Source: Acidobacteriota bacterium (GTDB taxonomy: Bacteria > Acidobacteriota > Terriglobia > Bryobacterales > Bryobacteraceae). From it: 64,000 nucleotides of DNA. Shown one piece after another: positions 43,700-53,675 of the stretch. The stretch is from positions 1-64,000 of the forward strand of contig JACQZR010000242.1 in assembly GCA_016213775.1 (NCBI GenBank). Direction: 5' to 3'. The number at the start of each line of letters is the position of its first letter. Within the stretch, counting starts at the first letter, position 1. Below the pieces are notes generated by a model, which ran no database searches, was not told where the DNA came from, and saw only the letters and a list, made by a program, of their open reading frames with translations. Position numbers and translations under genes: made by a program.

Positions 43700-44713
43700 T
43701 TACGGAATAGCCGGACCAAACCACAGCCGTACAGGGTTCGCCTCATCGTGCCATTTCACCGACGCCTCGCCGCGCGAGCAGAAGTAATCGCCCACTGCAC
43801 CGCAACATACCGAACTGTTGGACGCCTGCAAGCGGCCCAGGAACGTCAGATCCACTTTCTGACCCGCCGGAAAGACGCCCAGATCGAGGATGACGAACTT
43901 CAGCGGAGAAGGATCCACTAGTCCCCAGCTTGCCGGCGTGGGGTGCATACCATCGCCAAACTGCGTCAGGTAGTAGGCGGGAGAATCCTTGTCATAACCG
44001 GAACAGGAACTCGGACTGGCATCTGTGTAGACAGTCTCGAATGACTTCTGCAGTTGCATCGAACGTACAGCCTCGCTGCTCCATGCCGGATGACCGTTCA
44101 TTTGCAGATCAGCGGTGAATCGCGCCTGGAATCGCCCCGGTCCGTTGGCTTCGAAGTTGCCGCTGACGCTCACTTCGGGCAGCAGCATGTAGGCGTAGAG
44201 ATGTTGCCCGGCAACAGGTACCGTGAGCGATGCCTTCCAGCTACCGGCTCCGTGGGCCTTTGACCCACCGATCGCCTTGACGGAGATGTAGGGCATCCCG
44301 TTCGACTGCATTGTTGCCCACGCCTGCGCGCCGTCGCTCGACTTCTTGAAGTCGTAGTGCTGTTCCGGAGCTTCGGCCCCGCTGGTGGCTGGTGCGGGCG
44401 CTTGCAGAGGCGCATACCCGGCCTTCACAACACCGGTGTAAACCGCAGCCGCCGCGTTTGTCGTGCGCTTCGCGTCTACGGCTGTCTTGGTTGGATTGTT
44501 CACTTCCACCATCGACCCGAGCTCGGCGTTCGTACTGCTAAAGGGCACTTCCTGAAAGCCCGCTGCAGCCAGCTTGTTGAGCACCGTGTCGCGGTTGGAT
44601 ACGCTCGATCCCGAGTAGAGCGTTTTCACCGGAAGCGCGGTCTGCGCCATCATGCAGGTGGCCGTCATCGCCAGGCCGGCAAACATCGTGCGGACAGAGT
44701 TGTAGTTCTTCAT
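43700..44713 (-). CDS. secreted protein of unknown function
   Basis: A 337-aa exported protein with signal peptide (about 23 residues, ending MMAQ). No family is recognised. The first third is helical and Ala-rich; the rest reads as beta sandwich (WKASLTVPVAGQHLYAYMLL, FQARFTADLQMNGHPAWSSE, FVILDLGVFPAGQKVDLTFLG) with a Cys-rich C-terminal segment (SVCCGAVGDYFCSRG) that could form disulphides. The motif PAWSSE also occurs as PVWSSD in the upstream neighbour, so the two may share a fold. GGGAG lies eight bases before ATG. Confidence 0.7.
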   Translation of the reverse strand: MKNYNSVRTMFAGLAMTATCMMAQTALPVKTLYSGSSVSNRDTVLNKLAAAGFQEVPFSSTNAELGSMVEVNNPTKTAVDAKRTTNAAAAVYTGVVKAGYAPLQAPAPATSGAEAPEQHYDFKKSSDGAQAWATMQSNGMPYISVKAIGGSKAHGAGSWKASLTVPVAGQHLYAYMLLPEVSVSGNFEANGPGRFQARFTADLQMNGHPAWSSEAVRSMQLQKSFETVYTDASPSSCSGYDKDSPAYYLTQFGDGMHPTPASWGLVDPSPLKFVILDLGVFPAGQKVDLTFLGRLQASNSSVCCGAVGDYFCSRGEASVKWHDEANPVRLWFGPAIP

Positions 44714-44745
44714 TTTCGTTTCTCCCTTGATTGGTGTTTCCTGGC

Positions 44746-45717
44746 TTAGAGGAGGATGATTGCCAACATGTTCTTGGCATAAACGCGGATGCTGGAGTTC
44801 TTACCCGGCAGGTTGGCCATCTTCACCGTTTCCGTCACCTGGTGGCAACGAATGGTCCCGGTGCTTTCAAACGATCCCGGAGAGTCTTGGGGGCAACTGT
44901 TCACTTCCACTTTGGCGGCGCTGCGAACGACGAGAGTGACGACGAGAGATGCGGAGCTGATCCGCCCCAGATAGAGCCGGGTCGTGCCCGAACCGGTTGC
45001 CGTCTTGCCCCAGTACGATTCGGTTTTGTCCCACGCATACTGCGCGTTGGCAGTGGCGTATCGCATCGAACTGTCGCTTGACCACACTGGCAGACCATCC
45101 ACCAGCACCGTCACCGACACGCGCGATTGCGTGTCCTTCGGCTTCGAATACACATAGGTGCCGCCGTTCGATCCAGGCACCAGATTGTAGGCGCTGACGA
45201 CCGACCGCGACATGGCAGGATTGGAGAATTCGACAAAGTAGTCGAGGGTTTGCCCCGGCGCTTCCAACCGGATGCTCTGCGTCGATACTGACTCCGCGGC
45301 TCCAGTGCCGAACGCCATCGAGGAGGTGTTCTCGGGTGCAACGTTCAGGTTCGCCAATGCCGAACGGAAATTGCTCGATGCATACAAATACTGAATGCCG
45401 AACTTGGTCACGGGGGCTGTTGGCGCAAGCCTCGTGACTGTTGGAGAAGTGGGCGAGTTCTGCCACGCCGCCGACCATGGACCAGGATCAAAGTAACCGG
45501 TCGCCTCATTGCTGATCCTGGCGCTGGTCATCGGGAAGTACTTGAGCGAAGCGCTGATATTGATCTCGGGCGCCGAGAGATCCTGAATGACCGTGTAGCT
45601 GCTCTGCGTTCCCGTCGCGATCTTCGAAACGTTGGTCGCCTGGCCATATGCGGAAACCACCCCACCCACCATCAGGGCGGCAGCCGCGCACACAATTCTG
45701 TTTGTTATTTGATTCAT
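44746..45717 (-). CDS. secreted protein of unknown function
   Basis: A 323-aa exported protein: signal peptide (about 26 residues, ending VSAYGQ), then a beta-rich body (LDYFVEFSNPAMSRSVVSAYNL, SRVSVTVLVDGLPVWSSD, LYLGRISSASLVVTLVV) with two Cys near the C-terminus. No family recognised. It precedes the similar gene at 43700 by 32 bases, most likely in one transcript. No ribosome site is visible before ATG 45717: the position is taken by a strong hairpin (45731-45752). Confidence 0.7.
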   Translation of the reverse strand: MNQITNRIVCAAAALMVGGVVSAYGQATNVSKIATGTQSSYTVIQDLSAPEINISASLKYFPMTSARISNEATGYFDPGPWSAAWQNSPTSPTVTRLAPTAPVTKFGIQYLYASSNFRSALANLNVAPENTSSMAFGTGAAESVSTQSIRLEAPGQTLDYFVEFSNPAMSRSVVSAYNLVPGSNGGTYVYSKPKDTQSRVSVTVLVDGLPVWSSDSSMRYATANAQYAWDKTESYWGKTATGSGTTRLYLGRISSASLVVTLVVRSAAKVEVNSCPQDSPGSFESTGTIRCHQVTETVKMANLPGKNSSIRVYAKNMLAIILL

Positions 45718-45730
45718 TTATTTTTCGATT

Positions 45731-45752
45731 ACGGCTGCAAGTCCGCAGCCGT
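45731..45752 (-). promoter_or_regulatory. 5'-leader hairpin before the secreted-protein gene
   Basis: ACGGCTGC-loop-GCAGCCGT, a perfect 8-bp stem with a 6-base loop, ends 13 bases upstream of the ATG at 45717, followed on the minus strand by an A-rich stretch (AATCGAAAAATAA). It could stabilise the mRNA or control translation. The remaining 181-base divergent gap before the MFS gene shows nothing else certain. Confidence 0.45.
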
Positions 45753-45898
45753 GTGCCTCCATTTTCTCTGGCGCAATGCAGGCGGAATTTCTCTCACGCA
45801 AACCCGCTGTCACACCCGCAATGTGAAGCGCTCCTGTCGCCGTGACATGGTATAAAAGAGGATTCCAAGGTACGTTTACGTGAGGTAGGAGCGAACGC

Positions 45899-47167
45899 AT
45901 GCAGAAGAAGTTTTACGGCTGGTGGATTGTCGCGGCGGCCTTTTTGACATTTGGCATGTCGACGGGCTTGCCCTATTACAACATGCCGTTCTTCTACGAC
46001 TATTACGAGAAGACGTTCGGATGGCAGCGCGACGACCTGACGCTGGGCTTTCCGCTGGCGGCGCTGCTCACCTTATGGGTGGGCCCCATGCTGGTGCATC
46101 GGTTCAGCCCGCGGAAAATCATCCTCTTCGGCACCACCATGACGTTCCTCGCGCTCCTCGGATTCAGCCGCATGGAAGGCAATCTCTGGGTCTACTACGC
46201 CTGCTGGTTTATCTACCTGCTCGGATACATCTTCTCCGGACCGATTCCGCACCAGATCATCATCTCGCAGTGGTTCCGCAAGAACCGCGGCTTCGCAATG
46301 GGCATCGCCTACGTTGGCGTGGGCTTGCTGGGTCCGCTGGGCTCCTACGCGGTGAAGGAATTCGCCAAGCTCTACGATTGGCGTACGGCAATGTTCGGAC
46401 TCGGCGCGCTGGTGATGCTGGCGTGGCCGCTCGCCCTGTTCGTCCTGAAAGACAAGCCGTCGGATATCGGACAGAACCCTGACGGTGACGCCACACCCGC
46501 GGCCGGCTCGGAGGTTCAACCCTGGTCGTTCAAGGAACTCATGGCACGGCCATCGTTCTGGCTGCTGCTCGTGGGGTCGATGTGCTCCATCGGCGCCATC
46601 GGTTCCATCAACCAACATATGAAGCTCGTCTTCAAGGACCAGGGCTTCACGGATCAGGCAACGCGCGATGCCACATGGCAGTTGGCCAATACGATGATCC
46701 TTTTCTCCAGTATCGCGGGACGGTTGTTCATGGGCTTCCTGGCGGACCGGCTCCCGAAAAAGTACGTCATGACGGCAACCTACGTTCTGGTGGCGGCCAC
46801 CATTCCGCTGCTGTTGTTGGTGAGGCCGGGCCAGGACATGAATCTGTGGGCATTCGCATTATTATTCGGATTTGGTATGGGCGCGGACTACATGCTCATT
46901 CCGTTGATGGCCGCCGAACAATTCGGCGTCAACACGGTGGCGCGCGCGATGGCAATCATTCTTCCCACCGATACGATCGGGCAGACGTGGTTCCCCTGGG
47001 TTGTGTCAAAACTGCGGATCGCTTACGGAGATTACAGCACCGCGCTGATGGCCGTGTTCGCCATGGCATTTGTCGGCGCAGTGGCAATTGCGCTATTACC
47101 GAAGCAGGGATCCAAGGATGAGACACTTCACATACCGAACGCTCACCGAGCTCCAACAGGCGACTGA
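45899..47167 (+). CDS. MFS transporter (oxalate/formate- or monocarboxylate-type)
   Basis: A 422-aa inner-membrane protein with 12 predicted helices and the OFA/MCT-like start KFYGWWIVAAAFLTFGMSTGL. Cytoplasmic loop motifs RFSPRK and DRLPKK follow helices 2 and 8. TAGGAG precedes ATG 45899. It overlaps the Old Yellow Enzyme gene by 50 bases, suggesting uptake of a carboxylate or enone substrate processed by that enzyme; this is inference from position. Confidence 0.9.
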   Translation: MQKKFYGWWIVAAAFLTFGMSTGLPYYNMPFFYDYYEKTFGWQRDDLTLGFPLAALLTLWVGPMLVHRFSPRKIILFGTTMTFLALLGFSRMEGNLWVYYACWFIYLLGYIFSGPIPHQIIISQWFRKNRGFAMGIAYVGVGLLGPLGSYAVKEFAKLYDWRTAMFGLGALVMLAWPLALFVLKDKPSDIGQNPDGDATPAAGSEVQPWSFKELMARPSFWLLLVGSMCSIGAIGSINQHMKLVFKDQGFTDQATRDATWQLANTMILFSSIAGRLFMGFLADRLPKKYVMTATYVLVAATIPLLLLVRPGQDMNLWAFALLFGFGMGADYMLIPLMAAEQFGVNTVARAMAIILPTDTIGQTWFPWVVSKLRIAYGDYSTALMAVFAMAFVGAVAIALLPKQGSKDETLHIPNAHRAPTGD

Positions 47168-48539
47168 GCAGGCCGGAACCAAGCACGTATTTTTTGAACC
47201 AGACCCGAAACAAGTGCAGGCGGTGCTGGCGCGTCCAGTCACCGTCGGCGGCATGAAAGTGGGTAACTCCATCGCGATTCATCCGATGGAAGGTTGCGAC
47301 GGCGACCTCGCCGGAAGCCCCGGAGAATTGACCATCCGGCGCTATGAGCGCTTTGGCCGCGGCGGCGCGAAGCTCATCTGGTTTGAGGCCACGGCAGTGC
47401 GCGAGGAAGGCCGCGCCAACAACCGCCAGCTTTGGATTCACGAGGGCACGCTCCCCGATCTTGCGCGACTGCTGGAGCGCACTCTGGAATGCCATCGCGA
47501 AGTCTTCGGCAGCGCCGACGATGTGCTCTGCCCGCTGCAGTTGACCCACTCGGGCCGCTACAGCGTCCCTAAGCGCATCCTCGCCTATCGCAGTCCTTCA
47601 GTGGATATGAGGTTCGGGGTCCCCGCGGACTATCCGGTGATATCCGATGACGAACTGGAGCGGCTCGAGGACGATTACGTCGCGGCGGCAAAACTGGCCT
47701 GGCGCGGCGGCTTCCGCGCCATTGACCTCAAGGTGACGCACGGCTATCTGCTCTTTGAATTGCTGGGCGCCAAGACGAGGGGAGGGCGCTACGGCGGGTC
47801 GCTGGAGAATCGCACGCGATTCATGAAGAATGTTTTGGGCAAGATTCGCGCCGAACTGCCCGAAATGATGCTCTGCATGCGTTTGGGATGCTTTGAGGGC
47901 GTGCCCTTCGTGCGCGACCCCGCCACCGGCGAAGGCGTCCCGCTGCCGTATGAGATTCCGTATCTACACGGGATCGGCAACGATCCCAACGATCCGATGA
48001 AGGAAGACCTCACGGAGGTGAAGCAGGCCATCGGTTGGTTTAAGGATTGGGGCATCAAGCTGTTGAACGTTTCCCTTGGCAGCCCCTACTTCAATCCGCA
48101 CATCGGGCGGCCGTTTGAGAAGCCCGATGATGGCAACTACGAAAGCCCCGAGCATCCTTTGATTGGTGTGGACCGCCACTTCCGCATCGCCGGCGAATTG
48201 CAGCGCACGTTCCCTGATCTGCCGATGGTGGGGACCGGCTACAGTTGGCTCCAGGTCTTCGCGATCAATGCGGGGGCGCACAACGTAGCCAACGGGAACA
48301 TCACTTTCTATGGCGCGGGCCGCAATGCACTCGCCTATCCCGATTTCGCCCGCGATGCCATCGAGAAGGGCGTGCTCAACGACAAGCAGGTCTGCCGCAC
48401 CGTCACCTTCTGTACGTATCTGATGCGTCAAAAGCACAATGAATTCGGCCAGTTTCCCACGGGCTGCCCGCCTTATGATAAGGAAGTCTACGGTCCGATC
48501 ATCAAGGATGCGCGCGCGTCGAAGCCCAAGACGGCCTGA
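47118..48539 (+). CDS. NADH:flavin oxidoreductase (Old Yellow Enzyme family)
   Basis: A 473-aa FMN-dependent TIM-barrel enzyme of the OYE class. Motifs: NSIAIHPMEGCDG near the N-terminus (FMN binding), LTHSGRYSVPK with the His that binds substrate, LGAKTRGGRYGGSLENRTRF (family signature), and GNITFYGAGRNALAYPDFARDA for FMN phosphate. ATG 47118 fits the family start and lies within the last 50 bases of the MFS gene. It probably reduces an alpha,beta-unsaturated carbonyl; the C-terminal Cys-containing tail may bind no iron-sulphur cluster. Confidence 0.88.
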   Translation: MRHFTYRTLTELQQATEQAGTKHVFFEPDPKQVQAVLARPVTVGGMKVGNSIAIHPMEGCDGDLAGSPGELTIRRYERFGRGGAKLIWFEATAVREEGRANNRQLWIHEGTLPDLARLLERTLECHREVFGSADDVLCPLQLTHSGRYSVPKRILAYRSPSVDMRFGVPADYPVISDDELERLEDDYVAAAKLAWRGGFRAIDLKVTHGYLLFELLGAKTRGGRYGGSLENRTRFMKNVLGKIRAELPEMMLCMRLGCFEGVPFVRDPATGEGVPLPYEIPYLHGIGNDPNDPMKEDLTEVKQAIGWFKDWGIKLLNVSLGSPYFNPHIGRPFEKPDDGNYESPEHPLIGVDRHFRIAGELQRTFPDLPMVGTGYSWLQVFAINAGAHNVANGNITFYGAGRNALAYPDFARDAIEKGVLNDKQVCRTVTFCTYLMRQKHNEFGQFPTGCPPYDKEVYGPIIKDARASKPKTA

Positions 48540-48719
48540 ACTAATCTGAGCCGCGAGGGCCGGCGAGCCGGACGAATTCCTGGAATCGGTAAGCACCCAA
48601 CGCAGGTCCGTCTACCCAACCACCACTGAAAATTTCCTACAATGAAGGGTGATCCAACAGCATCACGCAAACAAGTCCGGGAGGATTCCGGGCGTGTTGT
48701 TCACGAACATCAAACAACT

Positions 48720-49409
48720 ATGAGTTCCGCCGCTACCGCCGTCGCCAGCCCATCGTCCGTCGAGACTGGGTTTTTCGATTCCGCCATCGGTAAGAAAGTC
48801 GTCATGGCCATCACAGGGTGCTTCCTGTTTGTCTTTGTGATTGGACACATGATCGGCAATCTGCAGATCTATCAGGGGGCGGAGAAGATCAACGCCTATG
48901 CACACATGTTGAAGAGCATCCCGGCGCTGTTGTGGGGCATGCGGATTGCGCTGCTGGTAAGCGTGATTCTACACCTGACGATGGCGATTCAACTGACGCT
49001 TCTGAAGAGGAAGGCGAGGCCAGTGGCGTATGTGAAGAAACAGAGCATCGCATCGAGCTACGCCTCGCGAACGATGATCTGGAGCGGGCCGATTCTTGGC
49101 GCGTTCATTGTCTATCACCTGCTGCACTTCACTACCGGGCAGGCGCATCCGGAGTTCAGCGAAACCGATGTCTACCGCAACGTGATCGTTGGTTTCCGGA
49201 ATGTACCAGCGGCAGGGTTCTACATAGTGGCGATGCTGATGTTGGGCATGCACCTCTTTCACGGGGTGTGGAGCATGTTCCAATCGCTCGGTATCAATCA
49301 CCCGCGCTACACGCCTTGGTTCAAACTGTTCGCAGCGGTGGCCAGCTATGGTTTGATGGCCGGCAATATCTCGATTCCCGTTTCGGTAATGTTAGGCATT
49401 CTTAACTAG
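48720..49409 (+). CDS. sdhC: succinate dehydrogenase cytochrome b558 subunit
   Basis: A 229-aa membrane subunit with five helices, of the Bacteroidota/Acidobacteriota b558 type ([31 protein letters not shown]; haem ligand His residues in HMIGN, HLLH and HLFHG). It anchors SdhAB and passes electrons to quinone. The start is uncertain: ATG 48720 lacks a ribosome site; an in-frame ATG at 48642 adds 26 residues. First gene of sdhCAB. Confidence 0.92.
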   Translation: MSSAATAVASPSSVETGFFDSAIGKKVVMAITGCFLFVFVIGHMIGNLQIYQGAEKINAYAHMLKSIPALLWGMRIALLVSVILHLTMAIQLTLLKRKARPVAYVKKQSIASSYASRTMIWSGPILGAFIVYHLLHFTTGQAHPEFSETDVYRNVIVGFRNVPAAGFYIVAMLMLGMHLFHGVWSMFQSLGINHPRYTPWFKLFAAVASYGLMAGNISIPVSVMLGILN

Positions 49410-49434
49410 GGTTGAGGATGAATCAGGTTCCCTC

Positions 49435-51348
49435 ATGAAGCTCGACGCACGAATTCCATCCGGTCCGATAGAACAGAAGTGGGACAAATGCCGCTTCGAC
49501 ATGAAGCTGGTCAATCCGGCCAATAAGCGCAAGTACAGCGTGATTGTTGTCGGCAGCGGCCTGGCTGGAGGTTCGGCGGCGGCGACGCTCGGCGAGCTCG
49601 GCTACAACGTCCACTGCTTTTGCTTTCAGGACTCCCCCCGGCGCGCGCATTCGATTGCGGCGCAGGGCGGCATCAACGCCGCGAAGAATTATCAGAACGA
49701 CGGGGACAGCATCTACCGCCTGTTCTACGACACGGTGAAGGGCGGCGATTTCCGCGCGCGCGAGGCGAATGTTTACCGGCTGGCGCAGATCAGCGTGAAC
49801 ATCATAGACCAGTGCGTGGCGCAGGGTGTGCCGTTCGCCCGCGAGTATGGCGGACTGCTGGCCAACCGAAGCTTCGGCGGAGCGCAGGTGTCGCGCACGT
49901 TTTATGCGCGAGGGCAGACGGGTCAACAGTTGCTGCTGGGCGCTTACCAGGCGCTCGAACGGCAGGTTGGCACGGGCCGCGTGAAGATGTATTCGCGCCA
50001 CGAGATGCTCGATGTGATCCTGATCGACGGGAAGGCGCGCGGGATTATTACGCGCAATCTGGTGACAGGCAAGATTGAGTCACACATCGCCGATGCGGTA
50101 GTGCTCGGCACTGGCGGCTACGGCAACGTGTTCCACCTTTCGACGAATGCGAAGGGATCGAACGCGACGGCCATCTGGCGAGCGCATCGCAAGGGCGCGT
50201 TGTTTGCCAATCCCTGCTTTACGCAGATTCACCCGACGTGCATTCCGGTATCGGGCGATTACCAGTCGAAGCTGACGCTGATGAGCGAGTCGCTGCGCAA
50301 CGATGGACGGATCTGGGTGCCGCTGCAAAAAGGCGATAAACGGCCGGCTGGCCAGATCCCCGAGGGTGAGCGTGATTATTACCTGGAGCGGCGTTATCCT
50401 TCATTCGGCAATCTGGTTCCGCGCGACGTGGCGTCGCGGGCGGCCAAGGGTGCATGCGATGAAGGCCGAGGCGTCGGCGAGACGGGGCTTGGTGTCTATC
50501 TCGATTTCAGTGATTCGATTCGCAGGCTGGGCCGCAAGGTGGTGGAAGAGCGCTACGGCAACCTGTTCCAGATGTATGAACGCATCACCGGCGAGGACCC
50601 GTACAAGGTTCCGATGCGAATATTCCCGGCGATCCATTACACGATGGGCGGGCTGTGGGTGGACTACCGGCTGATGAGCAGCATCCCCGGATTGTTTGTG
50701 ATCGGCGAAGCGAATTTTTCCGATCACGGTGCGAACCGGCTGGGCGCGAGCGCGCTGATGCAGGGACTGGCGGATGGATACTTTGTGCTGCCGTACACTA
50801 TCGGCGATTACCTGGCGAACACGAAGCTCGATAAGGCGGACACGAACCATCAGGAGGCGCGGCGCGCCGAGCAGGGTGTCACGGAACTGACAAAGAACCT
50901 GCTGAGCATCAAAGGCAAGCGCACGGTGGACAGCTTCCATCGTGAGTTGGGCAAGCTGATGTGGGACAACTGCGGGATGTCGCGCAACGCAAACGGTCTG
51001 GCGCTTGCGGAGTCGGCGATTGCGGCGTTGCAGGAGGAGTTCCACCAGAATGTGAACGTGTTGGGCGGTGGCGAGGAACTGAACCAGTCGCTCGAGAAGG
51101 CCGGCCGCGTGGTGGACTTTTTGGAGCTCGGCCAACTGATGTGCCGCGATGCGCGCGAACGCAGTGAATCGTGCGGCGGCCATTTCCGCGAAGAGTATCA
51201 AACGCCCGAGGGCGAAGCGTTACGCGACGACAACAACTTCTGCTACGCAGCGGCGTGGGAATACAAAGGCGCCGGGCAGAAGCATGATCTACACAAGGAA
51301 ACGCTGACCTTCGACTATGTGCACCTGGCGCAGCGGAGCTACAAGTAA
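49435..51348 (+). CDS. sdhA: succinate dehydrogenase flavoprotein subunit
   Basis: A 637-aa FAD protein: FAD-binding [17 protein letters not shown] (near residues 36-52), the flavin-His attachment segment [14 protein letters not shown], active-site region ([31 protein letters not shown]), and capping motif [13 protein letters not shown]. Length and insertions match the b558-associated SdhA. It converts succinate to fumarate at the cytoplasmic face. The stop overlaps the sdhB ATG by one base (TAATG). Confidence 0.95.
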   Translation: MKLDARIPSGPIEQKWDKCRFDMKLVNPANKRKYSVIVVGSGLAGGSAAATLGELGYNVHCFCFQDSPRRAHSIAAQGGINAAKNYQNDGDSIYRLFYDTVKGGDFRAREANVYRLAQISVNIIDQCVAQGVPFAREYGGLLANRSFGGAQVSRTFYARGQTGQQLLLGAYQALERQVGTGRVKMYSRHEMLDVILIDGKARGIITRNLVTGKIESHIADAVVLGTGGYGNVFHLSTNAKGSNATAIWRAHRKGALFANPCFTQIHPTCIPVSGDYQSKLTLMSESLRNDGRIWVPLQKGDKRPAGQIPEGERDYYLERRYPSFGNLVPRDVASRAAKGACDEGRGVGETGLGVYLDFSDSIRRLGRKVVEERYGNLFQMYERITGEDPYKVPMRIFPAIHYTMGGLWVDYRLMSSIPGLFVIGEANFSDHGANRLGASALMQGLADGYFVLPYTIGDYLANTKLDKADTNHQEARRAEQGVTELTKNLLSIKGKRTVDSFHRELGKLMWDNCGMSRNANGLALAESAIAALQEEFHQNVNVLGGGEELNQSLEKAGRVVDFLELGQLMCRDARERSESCGGHFREEYQTPEGEALRDDNNFCYAAAWEYKGAGQKHDLHKETLTFDYVHLAQRSYK

Positions 51349-52112
51349 TGAGACTCAAACTGAATATCTGGCGGCAGAAGAACGCATCCGCGCCCGGGAA
51401 GATGGTTGCCTACGCGACCGAAGCAAACGAGCATATGTCGTTTCTGGAAATGCTCGATGTGCTGAACGAAAGCCTGATCGCCAAGGGCGAAGATCCGGTG
51501 GCGTTCGATCACGATTGCCGCGAAGGGATCTGCGGGATGTGCGGCATCATGATCAACGGGGTCGCGCACGGGCCGGCGAGAGGGACGACGACGTGCCAGT
51601 TGCACATGCGCCACTTCAAGGACGGCGATGAACTGTGGCTGGAACCGTGGCGCGCGACGGCGTTTCCAGTGATCAAGGACCTGGTGGTGGACCGCAGCGC
51701 ATTTGACCGTATCATTGCTGCGGGGGGGTACATATCGGTATCGACGGGATCGGCGCAGGATGCGAATGCGATTCCGGTGCGGAAGCGGGATTCCGATATG
51801 TCGATGGATGCGGCGCAGTGCATCGGCTGCGGCGCCTGCGTGGCGGCATGTCCGAATGCGTCAGCGTCGTTGTTTGTGTCGGCGAAGATCAGCCATCTGG
51901 GACTGCTGCCGCAAGGGCAGCCGGAACGGAGCGAGCGTGCGATCAACATGGTGGCGGCGGCGAACGCGGAGTTGTTTGGAAGCTGCACCAATATTGGCGA
52001 ATGCGAGGCGGTGTGTCCGAAGGAGATCCGGCTCGAATTCATCGCCCGCATGAACCGCGATTTCATCAGCGCGCACTGCACGTTCCGCGGGGAGATGGTT
52101 TCGAGCGAGTAG
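51348..52112 (+). CDS. sdhB: succinate dehydrogenase iron-sulphur subunit
   Basis: A 254-aa protein with three clusters: [2Fe-2S] ligands C57, C62, C65 and C83 ([11 protein letters not shown]...TTCQL), a [4Fe-4S] motif [14 protein letters not shown] and a third cluster motif [14 protein letters not shown]. It carries electrons from FAD to cytochrome b558. Last gene of sdhCAB. Confidence 0.96.
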   Translation: MRLKLNIWRQKNASAPGKMVAYATEANEHMSFLEMLDVLNESLIAKGEDPVAFDHDCREGICGMCGIMINGVAHGPARGTTTCQLHMRHFKDGDELWLEPWRATAFPVIKDLVVDRSAFDRIIAAGGYISVSTGSAQDANAIPVRKRDSDMSMDAAQCIGCGACVAACPNASASLFVSAKISHLGLLPQGQPERSERAINMVAAANAELFGSCTNIGECEAVCPKEIRLEFIARMNRDFISAHCTFRGEMVSSE

Positions 52113-52156
52113 CGGACCTCGCGTCGTGTGGCCGATCACCATCGGCCGCAGGGCGA

Positions 52157-52170
52157 GCACATGATACGAT
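52157..52170 (+). promoter_or_regulatory. promoter motif before the ankyrin gene
   Basis: GCACATGATACGAT is identical to 63797-63810 in front of the ComEA-like gene. TACGAT can serve as the -10. Transcription would start near 52177 and include the structured leader that follows. Confidence 0.5.
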
Positions 52171-52190
52171 CGCTGTAGCGTGAAGGACGC

Positions 52191-52298
52191 ATCCGGTCCG
52201 CGGAAAGGGTAGAAGCCCACCTTCCTGTTTCAAGGCTCAGCAACCTTCTTTCAGCCCGACTGTGCGGACACCGGGCGCTTCGATGAAAGGAGGTCGCT
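52191..52298 (+). promoter_or_regulatory. structured 5' leader, possible riboswitch or attenuator
   Basis: A three-way-junction-like fold can be drawn: closing stem GTCCGC (52196-52201) with GCGGAC (52264-52269), a hairpin GGAA-GGG...CCC-TTCC inside, and AAGG-ctcagcaa-CCTT. The ribosome site AAAGGAGG follows before ATG 52299. No known riboswitch consensus was recognised by eye. Confidence 0.35.
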
Positions 52299-53522
52299 AT
52301 GTCGACCGATCCACGCCCTCTCCCCGATCGCCCCAATCTCCGCCATCTGAAGGACCAGGCAAAGGACCTGCTTAAGGCCGGCGCAGCGGCATCACTAGCC
52401 GATGCGCAGTTCCAGATAGCGCGTCTTCACGGGTTTCCGAGTTGGCCGAAGCTCAAGGTTCATGTCGAATCATTCGAGGAGGCCGGGCAACTCAAACAGG
52501 CCATCGACACCAACGACATCGTTCGCGTCAAAGCCATGATGACGCGTAACCCGGCGCTGCACAGGGCCCCTCTTGGTTACGGAGAAGATGGGCCGCTTAC
52601 ATGGGTTGCCGAATGCCGCGTCCCGTGGGAGCGGCCGGGTCCTGCGAGACTCGCGATGGCGGAATGGATGATCGCTCAAGGATCGGACGTGCACCAGGGG
52701 GGCGACGGACCGCTGATGCGAGCCGCACTCAATGAATATCGCATTCCGATGATGGAGGTTCTCGTGTCCCACGGCGCCGATGTGAACGCTTTGTGGCACG
52801 GACATTTTCCGATCATCTTCGCCCCGTGCGAGTCGATGGACGCGGTGGCTCTCAAATGGCTTCTCGATCACGGCGCAAATCCGAATTGTCGCGACCATGG
52901 GTACGAGATCAGCGGCCATTCCTACCCGGGCACCGCGCTCGACTACCTTATTGCGGGTTACGCGCGTTCACTGGAGCGGCTGAGAGCCTGCATGGACGTC
53001 CTTGACGAGGCCGGTGGCGAAACCAGGTACAATGCACCCGCTGTGATGGCGCTGCTCCGCGGCCGGCTCGATCATCTGGCAGCGCTGATTGACGCCGATC
53101 CCGGACTCGTGAATAAGCGCTTTTCCGAACTCGATTGCGGCCAGACCGGCGGACGTTCCCTCCTCCTTCAGGGAGGAACGCTCTTGCATGTGGCAGCGGA
53201 ATACGGCGACGTTGGAGCGGTTGCTCTCCTTCTCGATCGCGGGGCTGACGTCGATGCCCGCAGTACAGTCGATGAGGCGGGCGTTGGCGGGCAAACGGCG
53301 ATCTTCCATGCGGTGACACAGTTTGATGATGACGGCCTGCCGGTGGCGAAGCTTTTAGTTGAACGCGGTGCAGATCTCAAGGTACGCGTGAAGCTTCCGG
53401 GGGACTACGAACGGCCTGGAGAGATTGTTGAGGTCACGGCATTGAAATACGCGCTGTTGTTTGGCGGCGCGAGCGAGAGGAGAACGGTGACGCTGTTGCG
53501 GGAGAGAGGGGCCGTTGAGTAG
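52299..53522 (+). CDS. ankyrin-repeat protein
   Basis: A 407-aa probably cytoplasmic protein. An N-terminal segment (LPDRPNLRHLKDQAKDLLKAG, then HGFPSWPKLKVHVE) recurs in ankyrin proteins of Acidobacteriota and Planctomycetota. Ankyrin units follow (GPLMRAALNEYRIPMMEVLVSHGADVNA-type, KWLLDHGANPNCRD, GTLLHVAAEYGDVGAVALLLDRGADVDARS, KLLVERGADLKV). It likely binds another protein; partner unknown. A perfect ribosome site precedes ATG. Confidence 0.88.
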   Translation: MSTDPRPLPDRPNLRHLKDQAKDLLKAGAAASLADAQFQIARLHGFPSWPKLKVHVESFEEAGQLKQAIDTNDIVRVKAMMTRNPALHRAPLGYGEDGPLTWVAECRVPWERPGPARLAMAEWMIAQGSDVHQGGDGPLMRAALNEYRIPMMEVLVSHGADVNALWHGHFPIIFAPCESMDAVALKWLLDHGANPNCRDHGYEISGHSYPGTALDYLIAGYARSLERLRACMDVLDEAGGETRYNAPAVMALLRGRLDHLAALIDADPGLVNKRFSELDCGQTGGRSLLLQGGTLLHVAAEYGDVGAVALLLDRGADVDARSTVDEAGVGGQTAIFHAVTQFDDDGLPVAKLLVERGADLKVRVKLPGDYERPGEIVEVTALKYALLFGGASERRTVTLLRERGAVE

Positions 53523-53675
53523 GGGGGCTACATCGGGGCGTCGTTCTGCTGATCGCGCAGGCGTTTCTCGTGTGCGGAGGCGATGCTGCCTTGCGTCGCC
53601 TTCCTGGCCGGTGGAGCGGTTCAGAGCGATGACCATGCCATGGACGCCGATATAGAGAAACTTCGAAGTATCCAT

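Noticed and set aside
52191-52298. Known riboswitch (cobalamin, SAM, TPP, glycine, guanidine, fluoride)
   Set aside because: None of their conserved cores could be matched by eye, so only a generic structured leader is reported.
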